A stretch of DNA of 30,231 nt from Streptomyces violaceorubidus. Lineage in GTDB: Bacteria; Actinomycetota; Actinomycetes; Streptomycetales; Streptomycetaceae. The position numbers were made by a program, and so were the translations under genes. The notes below the pieces were generated by a model. That model was not told the DNA's origin, did not search any database, and worked only from the letters and a program-made list of their open reading frames with translations. The stretch lies in NCBI RefSeq assembly GCF_000717995.1, contig NZ_JODM01000047.1, forward strand, positions 1 through 30,231, in the 5' to 3' direction. Shown here one piece after another: positions 15,204-23,580 of this stretch (positions are counted from its first letter, which is position 1; each line of letters begins with the position of its first letter).

Positions 15204-18200
15204 TTACGAGGGGTCGACGCGCTCGGCGAGCTGGGCGCGCGAGGTGATGCCCAGTTTCGGGAAGATCTGGTAGAGGTGCGAGGCCACCGTGCGCGGCGAG
15301 AGGCGCAACTGCTCCGCGACGGCCCGGTTGGACAGGCCGCGGGCGGCGAGCCGGGCGATGGTCAGCTGCTGCGGGGTCAGCAGGTCGGCGGCCGAGTCGC
15401 GGACGCCGGCGGTCTGCTCCGGTCCGGTCTGCGCCAGCCCGGTCGCCCGCAGCTCCGCGGCGGCGAGATCGGCGCGGGAGACGGCCCCGAGCGAACGGAA
15501 GACCCGCTCGGCGGCGGCGAGGGGCTCCCGGGACTCCAGCAGCCGGCGTCGGCGTCGCAGCCGGGCGCCGTGCGCGAACCGGGTCATCGCGTACAGCAGC
15601 GGCCACTGCTCGGCTCCGTCGGCGAGCGCCTCGGCGTAGCGGGTCTCGGCCTCGCCGTCCTCGGCGAGCACGGCGCGGGCGTAGGCCAGGACACGTTCCG
15701 GCAGGGGGGCCGGACCGCCGGGGGCGCGGGCCCGGATCCGCTCGACGACGGCGCCGGCGTCGGCGCGCTCCCCGGCCGGCCAGGCGGCCTCGGCCAGGAA
15801 GGCCAGCGCCCAGACCCGTTCGAAGGCGTACGGCGCCGTCCGTTCGGTGAGCAGTGCGCGCAGTTGGGCGTACGCCTCGGCGTACCGTCCGGCGCCGGAC
15901 GCCGCCAGCGCCCGGGTGATCGCGGCCAGGTCGAGATGGCGGCTCTGGCCGAGGCGCAGGGCCGCCTCCTCGGCCTCCGTGGCGCAGCGCAGCGCGTCTT
16001 CGGGCCGGTCGCACAGGGCGTGGAGGATGCCCTGCACCCCGACGGCCCGTGCCGACCAGTCGGCCTGTCCGGTCCGGCCGGCGATGAAGCGGCCCTCCTC
16101 GGCCAGGGCCAGGGCGGTGGCCCACCGGGTGCCCAGCCACACCTCGCCCAGGGCGCGGGCCACGAGCAGGCGCGGCAGCCGTCCGTGCCGTCCCTCGGCG
16201 CGGGCGGTCGTCTCCGCCCGCGCCAACAGCGGCGCCGCCCGCTGGAGGTCGCCGGTGAGGTGGGCTACCTGGCCGAGCAGCATCAGTTCCTCGGTGCCGG
16301 ACGGCCGGGGCGCGGCGGCCGGGGCCTCGCGGCTCGCGGCCGACGGGTCGGTCAGGGCCAGCACGGCGAGGTCCCGGGCATCCCAGGGGTGGGGGCGCAG
16401 GTCGCGGAACGTATGGACGACCAGGTCCCGTTCGTGGCGCGCGGCCCGCTGCCACCAGCACCGGCCGGCGGCGGCGTGCAGCAGCTTCTGCGCGAGGACG
16501 GGATGGTCGGCGGCGACGGCGCGGGCCGCCGCGCACAGGTCGGCGACGCGCTCCCGGCCGACCGCGAACTCGCCCGGGATCAGGTCGTGCAGCCACAGCG
16601 ACTGGGCACGGCCGACGGCACCGGGTCCGGCCGCTTCGACGCCCCGGGCATACCGGCGGGCCTGCCGCTCCAGTCCGTGGTGGCAGGCGAGTTCGGCGGC
16701 GCGGGCCAGCCGGGAAGCACCGGTCTCGGCGTCCGGGGAGAGGTGGGCGGCACGTTCCAGAGCGGCCAGGGCCGGCAGCACGTCCGTCCCCGCGCGCGGC
16801 CCGGCGGCCAGGGCTTCCAGACGTGTGGCGAGTTCCGCGTCGGCACGGGCCATGCACTGGGCCGAGTGCCAGGCGGCACGGTCCGGGTCGCCGACGGCCC
16901 CGCCGAGCGCCGCGTGCGCGGCCAGTCGCCGCGCCCCCGACTCCCGTGCGAGCACGGCGATGCGCAGCAGCGGGTCGGGGAACCGCAGTTCCTGCTCCGG
17001 GCGGGGCTGGTCGGGATGATGGTCGAGATCGCGACCGCCTTCGGAACCGGCCTCACGTCGGGGAACAGCGACCTGACCCGGGGCACCGTCCCCTCCGGGG
17101 GCACCGACCCGGCCCGGGGTGCCCTCCCCTCCAGGGGTACCGACCCGCCCGGGGTCATCCTCGCGACCGGGGACACCGACCGGGCCCGGGACGCCCTCCC
17201 CACCAGAACCGCCCTCGCGACCAGGGAAACCGACCCGGCCCGGGCCACCCTCTCCTCCAGCACCACCCTCCCGCCCGGGGCCCCCGCCCCCTCCAGGGCC
17301 ACCGTCCCGGACGACCTCGTGTCTGGTGATCAGTCCGCGGGTGAGTGCCTCCTCCAGTCCGGCTCGGGCCGCGGCGTCGTCGCCGGTCAGGCGGGCGGTG
17401 GCGGTCAGTACGTCCCGGGCGGACGGTGAGGTGCTCAGCGCGCCGACGAACAGCAGGTCGCCGGCTGCCGGTGACAGACCTTCGAGGTCCCGTGAGTACG
17501 CCTGGGCCAGGCGGGGGGTGGCGGGCAGCGTGCCGAGGCCGGCCGTGTCCGGGGAGAGCGTGGCACCCAGCGAGAGTTCGGTGAGCGCGAGGGGGTTGCC
17601 GCGCGCCACCTGCAGGACGAGTTCCTCCTCGGCGTAGGTCGTCACGCGTCCCGCCAGGGCGACGAGGCGGCGTGCCTCGGGGGCGGGCAGTGGTCCGAGG
17701 GTTGCCGTCCGGGCGTCGGGGGCGGGTTCCCCCGGCGGCGGGGCGGCCCGCTCGGTGACGACCAGGCCGACGCCGGTCCCTGCGCAGAGCCGGGCCAGGG
17801 TGCGTACGGTGTCCCGGCTCGCGGGATCGAGCAGGTCCACGTCGTCGGCACAGAGCAGGACCGGGCCCGGGGCCAGCGTCAGCAGGTCCAGGGCGGCGGC
17901 GGCCAGCTGGCCGGGGGCCGGTCCGGTGCCGTCGACGCCGAACGCGGCCCGCAGGGTGGCGCGCTGTGCGGCCGGCAGTTCGTCGAGGCGGGGCAGGAGG
18001 CAGCCGAGGAGGCTGTGCAGCGCGGCATACGGCAGGGCGCGTTCGCCGGGTGCGGGTGCCGTCTCCAGTACCGGCACACCGCGTCCGGCCGCTGTGCGGG
18101 CGGCGAAGCGCAGGAGAGCCGTCTTCCCGGTGCCCGGACCGCCGCTGATGTGGAGCACCCGGGGGCTGCCCGTACCGTCCGCACTGTCGTCGGCCTCGCC

Positions 18201-18293
18201 GCCGGGCAGGGCGGCCAGCAGGTCGGTCACCAGTCGCCGTTCGGACGCTCGGCCGACGGGCGCGGTGGTGTCGGACGTCGTGTGTGCGCTCAC
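15204..18293 (-). CDS. LuxR-family LAL-type regulator with internal Gly-X-Y tract (second copy)
   Basis: A 1029-residue LAL regulator. Walker A GGPGTGKT lies at 51-58, a Walker B-like PVLLCADDVDLLDP near 150, and the C-terminal LuxR HTH reads LTPQQLTIARLAARGLSNRA and then PRTVASHLYQIFPKLGI. Residues 331-420 are a low-complexity Gly-rich tract in which 25 of the first 26 triplets begin with Gly (GGP GRE, GGP GRV, GVP GRE...), between TRHEVVRDG and the normal-looking LRFPDPLLRIAVLA. This sits at the junction between the ATPase lobe and the helical repeats. GTG at 18293 has AAGGGAC upstream. Apart from the tract the protein looks intact and in frame. It is convergent with the first LAL gene (61-bp gap, no strong hairpin seen). 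Target unknown. Confidence 0.9.
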   Translation of the reverse strand: MSAHTTSDTTAPVGRASERRLVTDLLAALPGGEADDSADGTGSPRVLHISGGPGTGKTALLRFAARTAAGRGVPVLETAPAPGERALPYAALHSLLGCLLPRLDELPAAQRATLRAAFGVDGTGPAPGQLAAAALDLLTLAPGPVLLCADDVDLLDPASRDTVRTLARLCAGTGVGLVVTERAAPPPGEPAPDARTATLGPLPAPEARRLVALAGRVTTYAEEELVLQVARGNPLALTELSLGATLSPDTAGLGTLPATPRLAQAYSRDLEGLSPAAGDLLFVGALSTSPSARDVLTATARLTGDDAAARAGLEEALTRGLITRHEVVRDGGPGGGGGPGREGGAGGEGGPGRVGFPGREGGSGGEGVPGPVGVPGREDDPGRVGTPGGEGTPGRVGAPGGDGAPGQVAVPRREAGSEGGRDLDHHPDQPRPEQELRFPDPLLRIAVLARESGARRLAAHAALGGAVGDPDRAAWHSAQCMARADAELATRLEALAAGPRAGTDVLPALAALERAAHLSPDAETGASRLARAAELACHHGLERQARRYARGVEAAGPGAVGRAQSLWLHDLIPGEFAVGRERVADLCAAARAVAADHPVLAQKLLHAAAGRCWWQRAARHERDLVVHTFRDLRPHPWDARDLAVLALTDPSAASREAPAAAPRPSGTEELMLLGQVAHLTGDLQRAAPLLARAETTARAEGRHGRLPRLLVARALGEVWLGTRWATALALAEEGRFIAGRTGQADWSARAVGVQGILHALCDRPEDALRCATEAEEAALRLGQSRHLDLAAITRALAASGAGRYAEAYAQLRALLTERTAPYAFERVWALAFLAEAAWPAGERADAGAVVERIRARAPGGPAPLPERVLAYARAVLAEDGEAETRYAEALADGAEQWPLLYAMTRFAHGARLRRRRRLLESREPLAAAERVFRSLGAVSRADLAAAELRATGLAQTGPEQTAGVRDSAADLLTPQQLTIARLAARGLSNRAVAEQLRLSPRTVASHLYQIFPKLGITSRAQLAERVDPS
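17034..17303 (-). repeat. Collagen-like Gly-X-Y coding repeat inside the second LAL gene
   Basis: Ninety codons form 30 triplets; the first 26 follow Gly-X-Y except one (DDP). Triplets alternate so that the DNA repeat unit is about 18 bp (six residues such as G-x-P-G-R-V/E). The last four triplets (AVP RRE AGS EGG) are degenerate. On DNA this is an imperfect minisatellite, probably expanded by slippage or unequal exchange. Confidence 0.85.
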
Positions 18294-18367
18294 CTCTGTC
18301 CCTTTCCGGCTCCTCCGGCCGGCCCCGCGGCGGGCGGTGTCCCCTCCGCGCCGGAAGCGCGGGAAGG

Positions 18368-18396
18368 ACTGTAACACCGGAGGATTCGGACAGGAA
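18368..18396 (-). promoter_or_regulatory. Possible promoter of the second LAL gene
   Basis: On the minus strand TTCCTG (18396-18391) and TACAGT (18373-18368) are separated by 17 bp, about 75 nt before the GTG start. The -10 is a good match to TAnnnT and the -35 is weak. The rest of the 319-bp gap 18294-18612 shows no gene. Confidence 0.3.
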
Positions 18397-18612
18397 CGCC
18401 CGCGGTGTCGGGCTCGTCCCGGCCACGGCCCGGGGGGTGGCGACGGCCCCGGAGGCCGACGTCCGTTCCGCGCCGAGTCCACGGCACACACCTGCCGGAC
18501 TGACAGCCGCCGGTCGGTGACCGGGTCCGGGTTCGGGTGGGCCGAAGGCACCCGGGGACCCAGGGACCCGCCAGCGCGTCCTCGGCCGGGCCGCCCTCGG
18601 GGACCCTCCGAG

Positions 18613-19122
18613 CTATCGCCCCTCGGCGGCCCCGTGCAGACGGCGGCTCACGTCGCCCACCATGCGAATCCGCACGCTCCAATCCACGAAACGCGACTGT
18701 CCGTCACGGCGGGCGAAGCGGTCCCGGTACCGGCCCGCGGCGACGGGCCGCAGCGGCAGGTCGGCAAGCGCCCGGAGGACGGTGACGTACGACCGCGCGA
18801 ACGCCGTGCCGGCCTGCTCGCCGACCTCGGCGTTGATGTTGGTGGTGACGTGCTGCGTGCGCGGGGTGCCGTCGGCATAGACGATCAGCGTGTTCCGGAA
18901 CATCTCCTCGATCGCGGCGCTCCCGCTGACCGGCTCGACGCTGCCGCGGAACATGGCGTCGGCCAGCAGAGCGCCGAGTCCGGCGAAGTCGCCGTCGTCC
19001 ACCAGTTCGGCGTACCGGGCGATCAGGTTCTCGATGAGCCGGTGACTCGGCAGCAAGTCACCGTGCGGGCGGGGGGCCTGGACAAGATCTCCTCCATGGG
19101 GCCTTCGGGGGCGACGCGGCAC
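18613..19122 (-). CDS. SnoaL-like / NTF2-fold protein
   Basis: A SnoaL_4-type alpha+beta barrel protein, 169 residues from GTG 19122 or 147 from an in-frame TTG at 19056. The core is clear: SHRLIENLIARYAELVDDGD, FAGLGALLADAMF, GSAAIEEMFRNTLIVYADG, TQHVTTNINAEV, then GTAFARSYVTVLRAL and GRYRDRFARRDGQSRFVDWS. In this family these segments mark polyketide cyclase-like or hydroxylase-like small-molecule enzymes of about 130-150 residues. The start is uncertain: the family usually begins a few residues before HRLIENL, and neither GTG 19122 nor TTG 19056 has a good ribosome binding site, whereas ATG 19097 does (GAAGG) but lies one base out of frame, before a C6 run. A 41-bp element upstream (19255-19295) is shared with the hydrolase gene at 23790, suggesting common control. 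Confidence 0.8.
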   Translation of the reverse strand: MPRRPRRPHGGDLVQAPRPHGDLLPSHRLIENLIARYAELVDDGDFAGLGALLADAMFRGSVEPVSGSAAIEEMFRNTLIVYADGTPRTQHVTTNINAEVGEQAGTAFARSYVTVLRALADLPLRPVAAGRYRDRFARRDGQSRFVDWSVRIRMVGDVSRRLHGAAEGR

Positions 19123-19254
19123 TCGCGCGCCTGCGCCCGGCGAAGCGGCGCCGAAGCCGTCGGCAGACCGCCGATGTCCTCAGCCTGCCGCCAGGGCGGG
19201 TGCTCCAAGTCGTGCCGGAGTCGGTCCGGGTCAACGAGGCAGGTGTCGCGAGTC

Positions 19255-19295
19255 GGCAAAGACAGGTTTCCACCTGGGAAACAACCTGCCCCCTC
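19255..19295 (-). promoter_or_regulatory. Shared operator/promoter element, copy A (upstream of SnoaL-like gene)
   Basis: Read on the minus strand this is GAGGGGGCAGGTTGTTTCCC followed by AGGTGGAAACCTGTCTTTGCC. It matches copy B at 23660-23700 at 35 of 41 positions, in the same orientation relative to the downstream gene. It contains an imperfect inverted repeat, CAGGTT-n-TTTCC against GGAAACCTG. It points toward the SnoaL-like gene, whose start is 133 nt or more downstream. Confidence 0.65.
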
Positions 19296-19359
19296 ACGCC
19301 GGTGCCGGGCGGTGCCGTGCGGTGTCGCCGTCGCCTCATCCCGGCGTGATGGCACGTCA

Positions 19360-19400
19360 ACGCACTTGCACTTAAAGCGTGTTCGGGCATTTTTGACGCA
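19360..19400 (+). promoter_or_regulatory. AT-rich island, possible promoter of the second S8 peptidase
   Basis: A short stretch far less GC-rich than its surroundings holds TTGCAC (19366-19371), 17 bp, then ATTTTT (19389-19394), and an overlapping TTGACG (19393-19398). It lies about 100 nt before the TTG start of the S8 gene. The assignment of hexamers is a guess. Confidence 0.3.
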
Positions 19401-19497
19401 CAGGCCGTCTGCCGGGGCGCCCTTCCCAAGTCGCCACCGTCGACATACATTTCCGTCACCCGGTAGCACCATTCACACATCCGCCCGAAGGAACGTT

Positions 19498-22400
19498 TTG
19501 ACACACCACCCTTCCGCCAGACGGCGGCGGCTTCGCCTGCTCGCGATCGCTGCCGCCGCCGTGGTCTCGGCGACCACCCCGCAGGCGACCGCGGCCGCGG
19601 GCACGGCATCGCCCCCGGCGGCACACGGCACCCCATCCTCCTCCCTGCCGCCCGACAACGTTGTCACCCCTCGTGGTGCAGCCACATCCGTCGTCACCCT
19701 GCTCACCGGCGACAAGGTCACCGTCGCTCCCGCGTCCGGCGACGGACCCGGCACCCTCACCGTGACGGGACCGGACGGTCGGCCCACCGGTGCACGGGTG
19801 ATGACGGTGGGCGGCGACACCTACGTCTACCCCGACTCCGCCCTCCGGTACCTGGCCGCCGGATCCCTGGACCGACGGCTGTTCAACGTGACCCGGCTCG
19901 TCGCGGACGGCTTCGACGACGCCCACCTCGACCACCTGCCGCTCATCGTGACGTACGGCGGCAGGGAGGCCGGTGCGGCCACCCTGCGCGGGCGGGCCGA
20001 AGCGATACCCGGCGACCACACCGACGTGCACCCGCTCACCAGCGTCAACGGCGTCGCCCTGGCGGTGGACCGGAAGGACGGGGACGCGTTGTGGAAGGCC
20101 CTGACCGGGCCCGCCGCCGACCCGGCGAGCGCACCCGCCGACGAGGCGAAGCCGGTGTTCCGGTCGGGCGTCGCCGAAGTGTGGCTGGACGGCAGGGCGG
20201 AGGCCACCCTCAGCGACTCGGTCGCGCAGATCGGCGCGCCCGACGTGTGGGCCGGGGGCAACACCGGGAAGGGCGTGGACGTGGCCGTCCTCGACACCGG
20301 CTACGACCCCGGCCACCCCGACCTCAAGGACGCCGTGGCGGACAGCCGCAGCTTCGTCCCCGACGAGGACGTCACCGACCGCAACGGCCACGGCACCCAC
20401 GTCGCCTCCACCATCGCGGGCAGCGGCGCGGCCTCGGACGGCAGGGAGAGGGGGGTCGCGCCCGGCGTCGACCTGCACGTCGGCAAGGTGCTGAACAACT
20501 CCGCCTCGGGTGCCGAGTCCTGGATCCTGGCCGGTATGGAGTGGGCCGCGCGGGACACCCACGCCCGGGTCGTCAGCATGAGCCTGGGCAGCAGCGTGGA
20601 CGCCGACGGTGAGACCCTGCTCGCCCGCGCCGTGAACGAACTCAGCGCGGAAACAGGCGCGTTGTTCACGATCGCGGCCGGCAACGACGGCCCCGGTCCG
20701 CACACCGTGAGGTCGCCCGGTACCGCCGACGCGGCGCTGACCGTGGGCGCCGTGGACTTTGCCGACGCGCTCGCGGACTTCTCCAGCCGGGGCCCCCGCT
20801 ACGGCGACGACGCCCTCAAGCCGGAGATCACCGCGCCCGGCGTCGGCATCCTGGCCGCAAGGTCCCAGTACGCGGCCTCGGGTTCCGGCTCGTACCTGAC
20901 CCTCAGCGGCACGTCGATGGCGACGCCGCACGTGGCCGGAGCCGCGGCGCTCGTGGCCGCCGCCCACCCGGACTGGACCGGCAGCCGGATCAAGGACGCG
21001 CTGGTCAGCACGGTGCACCCCACCCCGGACATCACCGCCGACGACGGCGGAAACGGCCGGGTCGACGCCGAAGCGGCGGCCTCGGGGACCCTGACGGCCA
21101 CCGGCAAGGTGGACGCCGGCATCCACTCCCCCGGCGAGGACACCGGCACGGTCGCCTCCACCGCCACCTGGACCAACACCGCCGACCAGCCGGTCCCCGT
21201 GGACCTGGCCGTCGACGCGCCCGGTGTCCCGGCCGGTGTGTTCACCCTCTCCGAGGACCACCTCAAGGTCCCCGCGCACGGCACCGCGAGCGTCACCGTG
21301 CGCACCGATCTCGACAAGGCGGGCGGACTGCGGCGCTGGACCGGCCGGCTGACCGCGTCCGTCGACGGCACCGTCCGCACCCGCACCCTGCTCGGGGTGA
21401 GCACCCGACAGCGCCTCGCCCACGTCCGCACCACCGTCACCGGCCGCTCCGGCGAGCCCACCGACGGCATCCTCACCCTCTTCCGGGAGGGCGACCCGTA
21501 CCCGAACACCGTGCTGTACGGCGCGGGGGTCTCCGACATCCTGCTGCCGCCCGGCCGGTACACGGTCTGGGCCGACTTCCGCGTCGAGGGCACGCACGGC
21601 GCCTCCTCGGCCGGCTACGCCCGCGCGATCCTTCCGCAGGTGGACGTCACCGGCGACACCGAAGTGGCGCTGGACGGCAGGAAGCTGCGGCAGATCAGTG
21701 CCGTGACCCCGCTGAAGACCGAGAACTTCACCCGTCGCCTGGACTTCCACCGCTCCTTCGACGACGGCAGCTCGGTGACCGACAGCGCCCAGATCGGCGA
21801 CGGCTTCGACAGCCTCTGGACCCTCCCGGCGGCGCCGGGAACCGACGGCGAGCAGAACCTCACGGTTCGCTGGCGCAACCAGCAGCCGCTGCTGGCGGTG
21901 ACCTCCGGGCCGCAGGACTTCGACGACCTGTGGCTGCTGCCCGGCTCGGGGAAGCTGCCCGAGGGCACCCACGGCCTGGCCGTCGTCCACCCCGGTGAGG
22001 GCCTGGCCGCGGACTACGAGGGCGTCGACGCCGCCGGAAAGGCCGCCGTCGTGCGCTGGGACTCCGACGACGAGGACAAGGCGGGCGACCAGATCAGGGC
22101 GGCACAGGCGGCGGGCGTGAGGCTGCTGCTGTTCGTGCACGACCTGGACGGCCGCCTGCGGATGCCGGTCGTCAAGTCGTCCATCGCGGTCGCGGGCCTG
22201 TCCCGCACCGAGGGGGAGACACTCATCGCCCGGGCCGAGGCGGGCGGGCCGGACGGTGTGCCGCTGCGCGCCGTCTCCCACCCCGACACCGACTACCTCT
22301 ACGACCTGGTCCGCACCTGGACGGGCCGCATCCCCTCCGACCTGCGGTACGCGCCGCGGCAGGGGCAGCTCGCCCGAGTGGAGACGTCGTTCCGCAACCC

Positions 22401-23295
22401 CGAGGGACGCGAGGTCTACGAGGCGCGCTACGACACCCATCCCTGGACCGAGTACAACGTCGACGCTCCCCGGCTCAGCACGGCGGGTGCCCACCGCACC
22501 GACTACGTGACCACCGACCGCTCGTTCACCTGGTCCGAGGAGGCGATGCTCTACCCCGTGGTCTTCAGCACTTCCGGGCCGGTCCGCTATCCGGCGGGCC
22601 GCACCACGAAGGCGCCCTGGTTCGGCACGGTGGCGAGGCCGCGCATCAACGAAGGGGTCCAGCAGCCCATCCGCACCGCCGACCGGATCGACGTCACGAT
22701 CCCGTCCTGGGGGGACTCCGGCGGCGGCCACGCCAACTACGCCGCGTTCGGCAGCCCCGAGACCACGGAACGGACGGAGCTGTACCGCAACGGCACCCTG
22801 CTCGCCACCGGGTCCTCCGGCCTGACGGCGACGGTGCCCGCGGCGCGGGGGGCGTACCGCCTGACGCACACGGCCACCCGGGAGGCCACGGCCGAATTCC
22901 CGTACTCCACCGCCACGCGCACCGAGTGGGCGTTCACCTCGGCGGCGCCGCGTGAGGCGGACCGGCCGGTCCAGCTCCCGCTCGTGCAGCTGGACTACAC
23001 GCTGCCCACGGACGAGGAGGGCAGGGCGGCCCGCGACGCCACCCTCCTGGTCACGCCGACACACCTGGCCGGCGGACCCCGCGCGGCGCTCCACACCCGG
23101 AAGGTGGAGGTCTCCTACGACGACGGCGCCACCTGGACCACGGCCCGTCTGCGCGACCGGGGCGAGGGCGGGGTCGGCGTCGTGCTGAAGGCCCCGGCGC
23201 GGGCACGGTACGTCTCCCTGCGGGTGCACGCCGAGGACAGCGGCAGCGACACCGTCACCCAGACCGTGGTGCGGGCGGCGGGCATCGTCCGGTGA
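19498..23295 (+). CDS. Large secreted subtilisin-like S8 serine peptidase with PA domain (second copy)
   Basis: A 1265-residue secreted protease. TTG at 19498 follows GAAGGAA and begins a signal peptide (RRRRLRLLAIAAAAVVSATT, cleavage near ATAAA). A prodomain-like region carries TLLTGDKV and LFNVTRLVADGFDDAH, matching the same region of the first S8 gene. The catalytic set is complete: Asp266 (AVLDTGYDPGHPDL), His298 (NGHGTHVAS), Asn396 (IAAGNDGPG), Ser473 (SGTSMATPHVAGAAALV). A protease-associated (PA) domain is seen after the catalytic domain (LAVVHPGEG, YEGVDAAGKAAVV, VRLLLFVHD, about residues 820-920), and the remaining C-terminus is beta-rich. No cell-wall anchor is seen. The long open frame upstream of 19498 runs antisense to the LAL gene and is not part of this gene. 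Likely an extracellular protein-degrading enzyme; substrate unknown. Confidence 0.93.
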   Translation: MTHHPSARRRRLRLLAIAAAAVVSATTPQATAAAGTASPPAAHGTPSSSLPPDNVVTPRGAATSVVTLLTGDKVTVAPASGDGPGTLTVTGPDGRPTGARVMTVGGDTYVYPDSALRYLAAGSLDRRLFNVTRLVADGFDDAHLDHLPLIVTYGGREAGAATLRGRAEAIPGDHTDVHPLTSVNGVALAVDRKDGDALWKALTGPAADPASAPADEAKPVFRSGVAEVWLDGRAEATLSDSVAQIGAPDVWAGGNTGKGVDVAVLDTGYDPGHPDLKDAVADSRSFVPDEDVTDRNGHGTHVASTIAGSGAASDGRERGVAPGVDLHVGKVLNNSASGAESWILAGMEWAARDTHARVVSMSLGSSVDADGETLLARAVNELSAETGALFTIAAGNDGPGPHTVRSPGTADAALTVGAVDFADALADFSSRGPRYGDDALKPEITAPGVGILAARSQYAASGSGSYLTLSGTSMATPHVAGAAALVAAAHPDWTGSRIKDALVSTVHPTPDITADDGGNGRVDAEAAASGTLTATGKVDAGIHSPGEDTGTVASTATWTNTADQPVPVDLAVDAPGVPAGVFTLSEDHLKVPAHGTASVTVRTDLDKAGGLRRWTGRLTASVDGTVRTRTLLGVSTRQRLAHVRTTVTGRSGEPTDGILTLFREGDPYPNTVLYGAGVSDILLPPGRYTVWADFRVEGTHGASSAGYARAILPQVDVTGDTEVALDGRKLRQISAVTPLKTENFTRRLDFHRSFDDGSSVTDSAQIGDGFDSLWTLPAAPGTDGEQNLTVRWRNQQPLLAVTSGPQDFDDLWLLPGSGKLPEGTHGLAVVHPGEGLAADYEGVDAAGKAAVVRWDSDDEDKAGDQIRAAQAAGVRLLLFVHDLDGRLRMPVVKSSIAVAGLSRTEGETLIARAEAGGPDGVPLRAVSHPDTDYLYDLVRTWTGRIPSDLRYAPRQGQLARVETSFRNPEGREVYEARYDTHPWTEYNVDAPRLSTAGAHRTDYVTTDRSFTWSEEAMLYPVVFSTSGPVRYPAGRTTKAPWFGTVARPRINEGVQQPIRTADRIDVTIPSWGDSGGGHANYAAFGSPETTERTELYRNGTLLATGSSGLTATVPAARGAYRLTHTATREATAEFPYSTATRTEWAFTSAAPREADRPVQLPLVQLDYTLPTDEEGRAARDATLLVTPTHLAGGPRAALHTRKVEVSYDDGATWTTARLRDRGEGGVGVVLKAPARARYVSLRVHAEDSGSDTVTQTVVRAAGIVR

Positions 23296-23299
23296 CTGT

Positions 23300-23345
23300 C
23301 CGCGGCCGGGCGGGGCGAGACGGGTCTCGCCCCGCCCGGCCGCGG
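23300..23345. terminator. 22-bp perfect hairpin between S8 gene and S8 remnant
   Basis: Bases 23300-23321 pair perfectly with 23324-23345 (arms CCGCGGCCGGGC...GAGAC and its complement), the two central bases being unpaired. It starts 5 nt after the stop of the second S8 gene and ends 21 nt before the stop of the opposing remnant, the position of a bidirectional terminator. It is the strongest hairpin noted in the window. Confidence 0.85.
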
Positions 23346-23365
23346 GGGGTGCCTGGCGGACTCCG

Positions 23366-23500
23366 TCAGCGCAGCGTGTACGCCTTGGGAATGGTCTGCC
23401 TGCCGATGTCGCCCTGGTTGTCGACCGCGCTGACCCGCAGGCCGACGCCCTGGCCGGCCCGGTCCCGTCGCGGGTTCTCGATGGTGGCCGTGAACGTTGG
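23366..23500 (-). pseudogene. C-terminal remnant of a third S8-type secreted peptidase
   Basis: On the minus strand an open frame of about 44 codons ends at 23366 and reads FTATIENPRRDRAGQGVGLR then VSAVDNQGDIGRQTIPKAYT. This matches the last residues of the two intact S8 proteins in the window (SLRAELTDARGNTLVQTIER and SLRVHAEDSGSDTVTQTVVR), including the V/L-R-x-x-x-D...QT(I/V) pattern at the same distance from the stop. Upstream of about 23500 the similarity stops, and no start or catalytic domain is present. It is most likely the stump of a deleted gene; insertion or deletion junction near 23500. A shared C-terminal domain of another secreted protein is possible. Confidence 0.6.
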
Positions 23501-23539
23501 CAACGAGTGTGCGAGTGCGCGGGCGGCCGGGGCGATCGC

Positions 23540-23580
23540 TCAGATGCGGGATTTAAGCCCGCGTTTCCTCCCGCGCCTTT
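23540..23580. other. Small inverted repeat and T-rich stretch in the S8 remnant/hydrolase gap
   Basis: GCGGG-ATTTAAG-CCCGC (about 23545-23561) forms a 5-bp stem followed by a pyrimidine-rich stretch including CCTTTTCTT. It may be an old terminator or promoter fragment. No gene is seen between 23501 and 23655. Confidence 0.25.

Noticed and set aside
15150..17429. Long plus-strand open frame opposite the second LAL gene, including a Thr/Pro/Arg-rich repetitive stretch
   Set aside because: It mirrors the Gly-X-Y DNA repeat in another frame and lacks a ribosome binding site; the minus-strand frame has Walker and LuxR motifs.
17755..19497. N-terminal extension of the second S8 gene frame to 17755
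   Set aside because: It runs across the LAL gene and the SnoaL-like gene. The signal peptide and GAAGGAA place the real start at 19498.
19456..23229. A 1257-codon open frame antisense to the second S8 peptidase
   Set aside because: Same GC artefact; no domain recognisable, and the plus-strand protein is complete with catalytic triad.
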